Assembly (NCBI GenBank): GCA_034509925.1
Contig: CM067526.1
Location: 12,168,010 to 12,232,009 of the forward strand
From: Hirudinaria manillensis
Lineage: Eukaryota > Annelida > Clitellata > Hirudinida > Hirudinidae
Length of the DNA: 64,000 nt
Reading direction: 5' to 3'
Each line of letters opens with the position of its first letter. The first letter of the stretch is position 1. This document shows, piece by piece, positions 34,185 through 46,505 of this stretch. Made by a program: the position numbers and the translations under genes. The notes beneath the pieces are model-generated. The model was not told the origin of the DNA. It ran no database searches and worked only from the letters and a program-made list of their open reading frames with translations.

Positions 34185-34235
34185 CCGCTATTGGTCCGTT
34201 GCGAATTACGTCAGCGCGCTTTTAAAGGATATGGT
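34185..34235 (+). promoter_or_regulatory. Promoter/enhancer-like block: inverted CCAAT box, CRE, AT-rich TTTTAAAGG
   Basis: GCTATTGGTCC (reverse CCAAT) is followed by ATTACGTCAGCGCGC (CRE-like) and TTTTAAAGG within 50 bp, about 2 kb upstream of the Pax2/5/8 start codon. The order and spacing resemble a core promoter or proximal enhancer. This is inference from motifs only. Confidence 0.35.
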
Positions 34236-34695
34236 TGGCTGAGCAGCTAATTATGCTAAGCAGATGTTAATTTATGCGCGCTTGCCAGAAAAGTAGCGAG
34301 CAGTGGATAAGTTAATAAGGCTGCTGGAGAATAATCAGATGGTTTGGAAAGCCGTAGTCGGGAGATGTTGATGTCGAGCGAGGGTTCGGAGTTAGGAATT
34401 TAAAGTTCTTATTGGCTTAGGAAGCCACTCGTTCCGGGGAATGCTTCCAGCGGTAACACGATTTCTGCACGAAACCCTCAAAAAAACATTCTTGGACTTC
34501 AAATCGGACTATTTTTTGTAAGTGATTATAGCGAAGTTTTAACGTAATTATTATTTTTTTTTAAATTTATGAATAGAAGAAAAAAAAACGGACGATAAAA
34601 AAAAATTAGAAAGAAGCTAAACTGCGGACTTAAATTGCAAAAGAAGATTCTGCTCCGTCAACGTATCTCGTCAGAGATGCTGGTGACTGGCGGCC

Positions 34696-34704
34696 TATAA
34701 AAAG
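34696..34704 (+). promoter_or_regulatory. Candidate TATA box (TATAAAAAG) upstream of Pax2/5/8
   Basis: GGCCTATAAAAAG in a GC-richer setting, the best TATA match on the plus strand of this region, 1.47 kb upstream of the Pax ATG. Initiation would fall around 34725-34730. The 34.7-36.1 kb interval would then be leader or leader plus intron. Confidence 0.4.
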
Positions 34705-34729
34705 TCCTCTGCACCGGCGCAATAGGCAG

Positions 34730-36167
34730 AAGCTCTTGGATACGGACGAACGCTCTACTGACCTCAATTGTGAGCGCTAGCGCAGTCTCTTGCGAGCCAC
34801 ATAGGCGCATCGGTTGGTCTTCCTTGATGTTCGTGCCACATGAATGGGATTTGACGTTCAGAATGGGACTCAAAATTGTCGTCTTTTTCGAAGAAGGAAG
34901 ATGATGGAACGTTCTTTTCTTCTCCGTGTTTTTTTTTTAGCGACGAAAATATGCAAACTAGCTTCGGCCTGGACGAGGGCGCCTAGAGTCGCTCCAGTTG
35001 AGCCATTTTTTCTGACGCCCGAAAGATTTCTGGAGCAAACTTTTTCGAACTGAACTTCTCGACCACAAAGAACGGCTTCGTTCTGGTTGGTGACGGTTCT
35101 TTAGTCGAGGTTCGATGCTCATTTGGGAGACTTTTCAGGTCGGCTTTAACGGTCTCCCGTCATGGACTATCGCGTGTTCCATCTCGTCGTAGTTTTAGTC
35201 AGTCGAGCGGATCCTAGCGGAGAGGAACGAACCCGCTACGCTTGGACTGCGCCACAATTGATAGTTACCCGCTGTCTAGCGGCTACGCTCAATCGACTGC
35301 GTAATTGACACGTCTAGGCTACCCTGTTAATCACAAACGTTAGTCTTGACGTCAACGTCACAGCCTCTTGCGGGCTTGCACGAGATGCTGCAGCCATGGA
35401 GGTAGGGAGATGAGGGTAGCGAAAAGGTTTGTTGGCGTCTTCTGGTCTCTTGAATGGATCTTTCGATGCGGAGGTGAGTTCCATCATTATCGCTACCGTC
35501 GTAAGAAGACAATCGGCCAATTCCACCCTGGGAAGGATCTCGCAATTTGTCATCTTTTGAGTCGTTTTGCGAAGAGTCGAGCAAAGAAGAAGACAATGTC
35601 CTCATCCACAGTTGGCTTGTCATATTCTCCGAAAGTCTTCCCATCTCAAACGTTCGCATCAGTGCGTTCATGCGTGTCGAAAGAGCGGCCTTTAACTTTT
35701 CCCTTCTTTCCTCTTTTTCCAACCTTCCAATTATTTGGCGATGCGCTCTACCGGCCGCTTTGTGAGGACTGAAAAATTTCATCCGACCCATTATTTGACA
35801 TTTTAAAAAAAATGCCATCCGACTTTTCGTAATGCTATCGATTTCATATTTCAGGAGAAAAGCATTCTATCCCGAGAGACGGAATTTTGGATTACAAAGT
35901 CATTCCTGCCCCGACCTTCTGGATTAACTGGCATCGTTTCCATATCCACCCGGACCCCAGTGACAAATGAACTCTTTGCCTCGATTTTTCATCTCAGAAA
36001 CAATAACGACGGATGTCGATTGTCTACCAAGTTGCCTAGAAAGACCATTGTTCTGAAATATACTTAAGTGGATATCCCATCCTTACCTCGAATTTCAACT
36101 CGAATTGCGAATAAAAAACTCTTAAGACTTGGATAGAACTACTGAGGACGGGAGATTGCCAGACACG
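34730..36167. other. CpG-rich leader/promoter region of Pax2/5/8
   Basis: CpG-rich from about 34640 to 35780, then AT-richer. The minus-strand frame 35327-35818 is open for 163 codons but has no recognisable domain and is probably an effect of the composition. The Pax start frame is open back to a TAA at 36123 with no earlier ATG. Confidence 0.4.
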
Positions 36168-37269
36168 ATGCAGGGATCGTACCTTGGTTCTGCCATGGAC
36201 CTCACCTCCTACAACTATAACAGAACCATGGCTGAATACTTTCACTCTTGTAAAGGTTAAAATAAATTTTTTTTCGTACTTAATATTATTTTTGTAATTA
36301 TTACTGTTGTTATTATTCGTTTCATGATTATAATAGTAATTGTTATTTTTATTATTATTTGTTTATAATAATAATAATTATTATTATTACTATTAATATT
36401 GTTATTATTATTATTATTATTTATTGTCGGAGGTTTTTATTATTTCGGCTACGGTTCATGCAAAAGTTTGAAAGCAGTTTGTACTGAATTCAGTCAGGAC
36501 TCTTGAACAATGGTACTGACGACTGATGCATGTTCTACTTGAAATACTTTCATTGCGTACCTTAATCTTTAATTGTCTCAACGTTCGCAGCAATAATGGT
36601 TTCGATTTGTTTCTGGAATAAAAATAATTCAAAACAGATTTGTATTTGTCGACTTTGGTTTTACAAAGCTTGTTACAAATGTTGTTCTGACATGTTCTTA
36701 GAGACTGTGAATGTAGGAAATTATAGCGCTAACTAAGCTGATAATAAATAAAATAATAATATTAAATATTGTTATTATTATGTTTTATTATTATTTTTAT
36801 TATTATTATTATTATTGTTGTTGTTGTTGTTGTTAAACGGATTTCATTTGTGACCAGCCGCTCCAGATCAACTTTATCACGGACATTTGGTTACCGGACA
36901 TGCCTGCACTTTCCAAGACAGTGAGTGAATCATTGTGATAGTGATTTTATTTTATTATTATAATTATTATTATTGCTGGAAATTATACATTATTCCTACG
37001 ACAATCCATCTTGGTTCTTCATTCGTGGTTGACTTACAGACTTCCTCTTTTCAACATAAAATGACATGATTTTGTAGCAGACAGAGTTGAGTTGAGTTGA
37101 CAAACGAGAATTCCTTGAACGGATTAATAAATGTTTAAAATAGTCGCATTGTTACTGGAGATCATCGTCATCATCGTCGTCGTCGTCATCGTCGTCGTCG
37201 TCATCGTCCTTTTAGTAGAAGTCACTGCGAAGTCAAGACCTTAAGTCTTTTGTTCAAACAGCCATTTCA

Positions 37270-37363
<94 letters not shown>

Positions 37364-37545
37364 GTTATTATTATTATCTTTGTTATGAAGAGAGTGAGTT
37401 ACGAAGAGAGAACTCCATCATCTTCGACGTCGTCGTCATCATCATCATCATCATCATGATCATCAACAACGTCATCTTCAATGTCATCTTCTTCATCAGC
37501 GCCGTCATTGTCACAGTCGTCAATAGCGCGACCATCATAATCACT

Positions 37546-37587
<42 letters not shown>

Positions 37588-37855
37588 AATAATAATAATA
37601 ACAAAAACGAGAGTCATTTATTTTCATTTGAAAAATACAAGAAATGTTTTAATGATGACAAAACCCTTATAAAACGTTTGAACGTTTTTTGGATTTTAAT
37701 TAATTTAATTTCCCTCATAATATAATAACAGTTGTAGTAAAAATTAATAATAATAATATATTGTTACTAACATCCAAAGATTATTTTACATTATGTATTA
37801 ATAACTATGAAGTGGTGGGATGTCTAGTCAAGGTTTATTATGAATATTATAAAGT

Positions 37856-37930
<75 letters not shown>

Positions 37931-39365
37931 GTTATTAAATTTAAGAAATTGTTGAAGTGATAAAACGCAAGACCATGGCCTGATGAAGCAATCAAAGTGC
38001 TGATGACGATGCCGAGCATCGTGTTAAAATAATTCCTTATCAGGACGAGCAGCATTCGACGTTGTATCGTCTGTTGATGATGCGTTCACGCATCAGTGCA
38101 CACCGGCATTCACTTCTTCATTCACTTCCTCTTCTTTATTCATTCACTATCTCTCTCTCCCTTTCTCTTTCTCTCTTTCTCTCACTCTTTCTCATTATCC
38201 TTCTTTCTGTCTTACAGCTTGAGCCACCATATTTAATCAAATCAACTTGAATAAAGTTAAAATGCTAACTTAGAGCCATCATCATCAACATCATCATCAA
38301 CATCAACGTCGTCATCATCGTCATCCTCATCCTTATCACCGTCATTATCATTGACATCATTTCCATCATCGTCATTTTTCCATTGCTGGATCAATTACGG
38401 TTATCAACCTTATCAGCATTCTACAACAGTCATGATCTTAATCACTCAACCCATTATCGCCCATATCAGCAACACAACACAAAATCTGTGTTTTTTTTTC
38501 TTTTTTCACTTAAAACAAATAAAACAAAGATAAAAACAACAGCAAAAGCAACAACAACAACAACAATAACAACAAATGCATTCGCAGCAACTTCAATGAT
38601 CTTCTAAACATTTCCAATCCAGCAACAACAACAATAACAACACGCCCGACGTATAACGTAACGTGTGAAGCTGTTCCGACAAGTTGTGGATAAATAGGTG
38701 GACAGGTAAAGATTCTTGCAGGTTCCACGCGAAGCTGACATGGAAAAGCACGTGACTGCATTTATGGTTCTCGGTAATCAGCAGTTGAAATTAAAAACAA
38801 TTGTAAACTACCTCTAAAAACAATCAAACAATGTGTATACAAGTCACACTGAAACTCTTATTACGATGACGACGACGACAACGATGATGGTTATGATGTT
38901 GACGACGATTATGATGATGATGGTGATAACGACCATCATGACCTATTAGAGTAGTAACATAAGTTTTAACAGTCAACCAATAATCGTCCTCTAGCTCCTC
39001 AAAAGTGACAATATTAACTGGGTCATCATCTTTTCTAGGTCACGGTGGAGTGAACCAATTGGGAGGAGTCTTCGTCAACGGTCGGCCATTGCCGGACCGA
39101 GTGAGGCAGACGATTGTGGAAATGGCGTCTCAGGGTGTGAGGCCCTGTGACATTTCCAGGCAGTTGAGGGTCTCTCATGGATGCGTCAGTAAAATACTCG
39201 GAAGGTCAGTGGCTTCCTTGGTACAATTTCGAGATTATTATTATTATTGTTATTATCATTTATTACCAACATTCTTCTGCTATTATTAGTTGGTGTCGTT
39301 ATGTAGTTCCCTTACATGTATAATAATTGTTATTGTAATACATTGATGTTTATACTAAATTTGAC

Positions 39366-39403
<38 letters not shown>

Positions 39404-40535
39404 ATGTTGTTTTGATGTTATTATATTACCCATGTTTCGATGTGCAACTAATAACAAGCTTCATTCGTCTCTATCGCCGTCGTCGTCGTCATCAGAGTGA
39501 AATGTTGGTGGCTTTTGAATATCTTGAAAATCTGATGATCACATTCTACAGAAATTGTCTACATTCAGCAACAACACATTAGTTGTAAACCAGCGATGCA
39601 ACAACAACAACAACAACAACAGCAACAAAGCAATCAATAACACAAGCAATGCCTTAGCATGAACAAAACTTATCATAAAATGGATTTATTGCAATTATAA
39701 CCATAATTAAGAACATACAGTCATCGCCATTCAAGCAAAAATCCACAAAAAAATTGCTGGACGCGTGCACAGAGACGATAAAGTGTTCACAACTCAGGCA
39801 CCAAAATGATCCCCAATGTCAACTTAATCCGGCCCCGATCCGGCCCTGCTCGGCTTTTTGTAGTCGGCCATCCTCTGGGCATTGCCGGCCAACATTGCCC
39901 TTGGGTTAATGTCCATCAGCAGGTCATTGAGTTTTATTTGAGCTATAATAAATAATGGTAATAACACATAATGACAATAACATATATAGTGATAATACAA
40001 TTAATGATATTAAGTATAATTGATTAATAAACCAGTACGAATGATTTAGAAATGACTTGAATTTAATACGCAAGAGCTTTCATAACCGGTATACGTTCCT
40101 AGTTTTCATCATCTTCATTATCATCATCATCATCAACATCATCATTATCATCATCACCATCATCATCATCATAATCATAACCTCCCCTTCGTGATTGCCA
40201 TGGGTAGCGAATGGAGCATAAAATCTCACTGGCATCGATTAACGTGGAAAAAAAGAGAGATGGTGGTGTCGCTGGAGAGGGTGGAACTCATTGAAAGCCA
40301 ATCGTAGGACGAGCAGTGACTACTGGCTAATGAAACAACGTCTAACAAAAGATCCTAATTTATGGCTCATGTAAACGCTTCCATTTTTCCAGCCAGCTCT
40401 CCTTGCGAGGTGGATCGGCATCATCATCATTACCATCATCATCATCATCATCATCACCGCCATTATTACCGTCAATGTCGTTATCATCGTCATTGGTGGC
40501 GTTATCATCGTCATCGTCATCGTCACTACTATCTC

Positions 40536-40570
<35 letters not shown>

Positions 40571-40788
40571 CCATCATCATCATCGTCATCGTCGTAGTTA
40601 GTAATCCGCTAGCTTAACCATCAGGACATCTGACACAATGATGATGAAGATGACTGATTAATTAAAATTGATTTTGTAACTTATAAAAGACAATTTTTGA
40701 AAAATAATCTGATAAACGTGGAAGCAGGAAATATGAAAATGACAGAACAGCATAATAAAAATAGAATTCTAGTAATACAATATCAATA

Positions 40789-40829
<41 letters not shown>

Positions 40830-43800
40830 TAATAATAACAAAAATAATAATAATAATAATAACAATAATAATAACAATAATAATAATTATAATAGCAATA
40901 ATAACAAAAATAATAATAATAACAATAATATATTACAAATATGAAAAAGCATAATGGATTTTCCAACAAAGGTGCCCAACGTCTAAATGAGAAAGCACCT
41001 CAGCAAAATATGGATCCAAGTTTTACTGGATAATAAAAAAAAAAGAGGACGAGAAATAATTTTAAATATTTAAAAATAATAATGTATAGTGAACACATCC
41101 TGTCTTTGACAATTGAAGGCATAAATTCACTGGTGTCAGGGCCTTGTGACATTCAATGGTCTCCCATAACATCGGGTAATAGTAATTCGTTTGAATAATT
41201 TTATTCCATTTATTAAAAAAAATAAAAGAAATCACAAATCGATGCTAAAAACCCAATGGCTGGTCATTATGTACCATTTTTCTTATAATGTGAATTTATG
41301 TCGTAGTTGGTGACCTTATGATTATCCCCGTCATCATCATCGTCGTCGTCTTTGTTGTCTTCTTCATCATCATCGTCGTCATCGTCTCTTTCCGTCATTA
41401 AATTAATTTTAAACCTAAACACCTAGCGCCCTCTGTTCGAGCCACCTCGCATAAACCTCAAAATAGATCCCATGAAGCAGATGTCCGAGATAAATTCGAT
41501 CCAATAAATCTCTCAACTAAATTGGTAGACTCAATACTCAATTCTCACAACAACAAGTTAAAAATTTCATTGTATTGTCTGACTTTTCAGACTTTTCATA
41601 CTTTTCAGTGACTTCGCCTCGTGTCACAGTGGAGTCCATTGTCCTGACATTTTGAATAAATTAAAAATATCTATTTATGGTTAACTTTTTACTAAACACG
41701 TATTAATGTTTTTTTTTTATATTAGTTCAACTTTATAAGACGCTAATTAAAACATTACTAGACTTAAGAAGACAGACAGTGACTTAAGCTATAGTCGATT
41801 TAAGATTATCACTAGATGTATAGCCAGCAGCTACTCTATTCAACAAATAATTTAACAAAGTGTCTAAATACAGAACTGAGAATTTTTGATGGAACATGCA
41901 AGGTAGAAATCAATCATTTTATGGCATCTGTGAATCGTTTTGATTCTGAAGCCCGATACCCGACCGAAGGGAGAGCCCAATAGACGCCTAGGACGTGATT
42001 TAAAATGGGGTCAAAACGAGGTGCAATGTCAGACTAATGAACCAACTCAGAAGACTGACCATTCACTCTCCAATGCACCGAATTTGGTGAACGGTTCCCA
42101 CACAGAGATTCGACTGGATCTCTCTAAGCAACCACACGAGGTCATCTGGGGCGAACAGAGGGCTTCATCCATGCAAATTTTCCTGGCATAAGACGCTCAC
42201 CCGTAATGAGATGCGACCCCGGAGTTCAGAGGTCAAGGCACAGATGAGCTCTCGTGTCGCATCAGAAATGACCGCCATGTCTCCTGGCACAAGGCCATTA
42301 TGGACATCGGAATAAGAACGGAATTGATTCAAGTTTTGTAAATAATATAATAAATTCAAAATCATTTTATTTAATTATTATGAAACTGCTATTATAATGA
42401 TTAATTAATTTATTTACAAAATAAATTAATAATATAATCATCTAAACTCGAACAGAAATAATCTTTATCATTATTTAGTAATATTAATAATAATAAGATT
42501 AATAATATTATTTTTGTTATTATGCATACAAGTCAAATAAAAGGTTCATTTAAAAACCGAGATAGAATAATCACACCATCCAACATGCACTGTGGTCAGT
42601 TGTAAAGCTGGAATGTGATCTGCATATTGATGCCCCAAATGTTTATTTAATTCTGACCCCGTGACCTGGATTAGTGGTCAAATCTGGGTCAGTTCGAAGC
42701 ATCAGAGGCGCACGTATAACTCCAATTGATTTCATTAACAAATCAGATATCAAGCGATAATTTTGCTTAAATGCATTTCGAAAAATAATTGGAAAAAAAT
42801 GATTTTTACTGAATTAAACAATTATTTTATAAAATAATAATTATTAATTAATTGCTAAATTAATTAAAAATGATTATCACATAATTTTAACATAAAATGT
42901 TGCAAAAAAAACTTTGTTTATCCCAAGAAAATAAGTGGAAATAACCACAGGTTTCATGGCCGAATTGGATCACTTGGATCGATGTTTTTGTTTATTGCAA
43001 CAAACCAACCATGCGTGACGTCATAGCTGGTTGGTCAAACAGGCAGATCACAGATTCATTGCTGGTCCGATATTAAAAGTGAATCTAAATTGCAATCTGC
43101 TATTTCTTAATAAGACCCATTTCTATTCATGTTGTAATCACTTTTATCATTATTATTTGTTATTATGTTTAACAACTTCATATAATAATAATAATAATAA
43201 TATCGATATTATGTCGGCATATTAATATCATTGTTTAATGCCTTCAAGTATCGCTCCACGTTAACTTTATAATCTAGGTCAAATAGCTCGTTTCTTTTGT
43301 CTAGGTCACTGATTTTATAAGAAAATAATTCAACCCATTTCTATTGTTTTAAATTCATTTTAATTTGGCGCCAATTAGATAATGGTAATTTATAAATTCA
43401 ATTACAAAAATCTCTCCTCTTCAAACAAGTGGGTCACGTCTCGAACGACACAAAAAAAACAGAAACATGTAAAGAGAACCACTAGAGCCAGTTGCCGTTG
43501 CCTTTCAACCTGAAATACTTTCAGATTCTACGAGACAGGTTCAATCAAACCCGGCGTCATAGGAGGCTCGAAGCCGAAGGTGGCCACGCCGAAAGTGGTC
43601 AACGCCATCTGCAAGTACAAGAAGGAAAATGCCACGATGTTCGCCTGGGAGATCAGGGACAGGCTCTTGGCAGAGGGCGTCTGCGATCAGGAAAACGTGC
43701 CGAGCGTTTCGTCAATCAACAGGTTCAGTTTAACTTTAATGTTCGATGAAGTTTTTCGTTCGTCAATTTCATTAGATTCATGTGCGTCTGTTTCTAGGCT

Positions 43801-46460
43801 CTGCCTGTAGAAATGTTTTATAATAGAAATAAGAAATTATTCGTCTAAATAGCAAGCTATTTATAACAAAGTTTAAAATAAAATAATAACGTCAACAAGC
43901 TACAATACTTGAAGCCACTTAAAATAACTCGAGGGCTTTCAATTTCCAAAGAACATCCCTCCACTCCTCTCTCCAAAGCGTAGTCTTCCACGCTCCAACG
44001 ACTCCAAACTCAAACGAAGCGGAAAGGTTGGACGTGTTTCCTTGTAATTGTCTTTGACTCCCTTTGATGGTCAACCTGGACATGTGTCGCCATGCCAACG
44101 ACGTCTTACGACGCACTTTCTCCGCACATCTAACTCCCCCTCCTTCTCCACTCCACTGTTCCCAGGGTCTTCACGCCTGCTATATTAATCATTGTAGACC
44201 CCGCGTCTATAAAATATGAGAGGCGATATTGATTTCGTCTCTGAAAATAAAAGCCGCTGACGTAGTAACAGTCTAATCCGAATTCGTCTTTTTAACCCAT
44301 GGAGCCTTTTTTTTTTCCTTTCCCTCAGGAAATTGTATCGGCCCAGCCAACCCATAGGGCTCTGTCCATACTTAGCCCCTAAGCCACTACCTCCAGAAAG
44401 GTTCCCCAGAATTTGCCTCAAATAGGACGCTGGACTGGATCTAATCCGAAATCATCGCATCATATTTATAAACTATGGATCCATTTTTTTTCCTCCCACC
44501 AAAAAAGGCACTTGCCTCGAGGCTTTCTCCAGACCATACCCCGACCTCCTCTCTGAGCCACATTACCTCTGAAGTACCCCCGAATTTGTCTCAAAACAGG
44601 AGGCCGGAATGGGTGAGAGTGGGGTGTCAGTAACGACGGAGGTTAAGAATAATGACGGAACAATTGGCCTGACACACACGTGCCTGTCCGATTCTCCTTT
44701 GAGGGACGAGCGTCAACGTTTTCGCTTGGCTGGTCTTCGACTGACTAAAGATTTTCCAAGCTGCCAATGGAAGGCCGGCGGTCAATATTATTATTATTTT
44801 TAATTCGCGTTTGTCAATTATAACTCGATAGATGGATCTCACGATATTGTTTTTATACAGTTAGTCATACTGAATTTTCATGTTTTTTTTTCTCATATTT
44901 TCCACCAACCAGTTATAATTAGTTGTTTAAACATTTTTATACTCAGTTAGTTGAGGCTAACGATTTAGAAACCTTTTTATATTTGAAATTTATTAAAATT
45001 TATACAGATTTTAGGTTAATTACTTTCTAATTGTGAAACAATTAGTCCCATGACATGATGAAATCATCTCAACGGGTCGAGGGTGTAATTCCAAACAACG
45101 TGGTGTTGATAAACCTCTCGAGTGTAAGAAATCATTTTCATGGAAGTACTGGAGGAAGTCAAAATGCATTAAGATCTCTTTGAGGTCCTACACTCCTTGC
45201 CTTCTCATTTCCTTCTCCTTACCTTCCTTCCTTCATTCCATCCGATTCTATTTTACCACCTCGTCTGTCCATCTGTCGTCGGTTAAATTTATTATCGAAT
45301 TTCCAAGATGTTTACACTTGAGATGTTTACAAGCCGTCCGAGATTGCTATTTAATTAGGCCATCTGGTCGCCTGTCATTGGCTGTTGCGTCCTCTTGTGT
45401 CAGAAAAGTGTGTCACGGTCTCTCTTTTCGAGATCACGTGATGCATTCGACGGCCCACAGAAAGTCGCTTGAATAAATTAATAAATTATTCTAAAGGTGC
45501 ATTTCGCAGGTTGAAATTTAAGCAGAGAATAGTAACATAGAAACGAAGGATTTTCAGTCGATTAATTTTAAATGTTTATCGCATTGAAATAAAATCCAGA
45601 ATCGTTCGAAACAAAGCCGCTGAGAAGAACAAACACACTCCCAACAGTCTATCTTCGTCGACAACGACAACTCCTTCGAGCAACAGCAACAACAACAACA
45701 ACCTACAAAGTCAACAGCAGCAACAGCAGCAGCAACAGAGCTCAACGCAAGCGCAACATAATCCGCAACAGCAACAACAACAACAGCAACAGCAACAACA
45801 GAATCCAGACGGCTCATCATCGCCTCATTCCATCCACGCTCCATCCACACCTGCATGCTACACCATAGGCAGCATCCTCGGCCACCACCTCCTATCCTTG
45901 AGTCCCCAGGCAGGCCTTGAACACGGCACCAACAACTCGGCCTCCTGCAAGAGAACCCAAAGGAGCGCCATTGACGATCCGGCAGGTGAGTTGATCACGG
46001 TTGACTGATTTTCTCGCAACAATGATCTCTATCATGGATGTTCTTTCTTGGCAGAAAGCTATGGTCTCATGGTGGCTTTAACTTTTACCTCTAGACGTAT
46101 ATAAAAAATTGTGCAACTCGTGAGGGCTTTACGAGGTTATTTCACTTTAGTATATAAGTGGAAATTGTAAACAACTATTTGATTGAAGCAGATACCTAGT
46201 TTATCCGTAAAAGCTGCTCTGGTCAATTAAAATTAGGTCTTTTCAGCGTCAGTCAGTTTGTTTTGGCACAAAGATCCTTCAGTTTGACTGTCTTTTTATT
46301 TCCATGCGTCAATTGCTTCCAAAAATAGTCGTTTAAAAACAACAACAAAACCATTTCTCACCGTCAAGCGTCCATTTTGTGACACGGCATCGACAACGAC
46401 GCAATTGTCATCGACGTTGCCGTCATCGTCATCGTCATCATCACCACCACCATCACCACT

Positions 46461-46505
<45 letters not shown>

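Larger units (their letters stand above)
36921..39038. other. Pax2/5/8 intron 2, microsatellite-rich
   Basis: Holds (CGT/CAT)n at about 37155-37210, (ATT)n at 37274-37379, (ATC)n at about 37430-37470, (AAC)n at 37545-37602, (AAT)n at 37857-37930 and GAC/GATG repeats at about 38866-38935. No extra exon recognised. Confidence 0.8.
39205..43524. other. Pax2/5/8 intron 3, microsatellite-rich
   Basis: The largest intron, splitting the paired domain in codon GR|FYETG. It holds (ATT)n at about 39368-39402, CAA runs at 39599-39630, (ATC)n at about 40420-40600 and (AAT)n at 40789-40930. A short unique, GC-richer part at 41940-42300 has open frames on both strands without known domains. Confidence 0.75.

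Noticed and set aside
35327..35818. 163-codon minus-strand open frame upstream of Pax
   Set aside because: Charged low-information sequence in a CpG-rich leader region; overlaps other open frames and has no family motif.
40320..40601. Poly-His, poly-Ser and poly-Met frames
   Set aside because: They are the three frames of an (ATC)n microsatellite inside a Pax intron.
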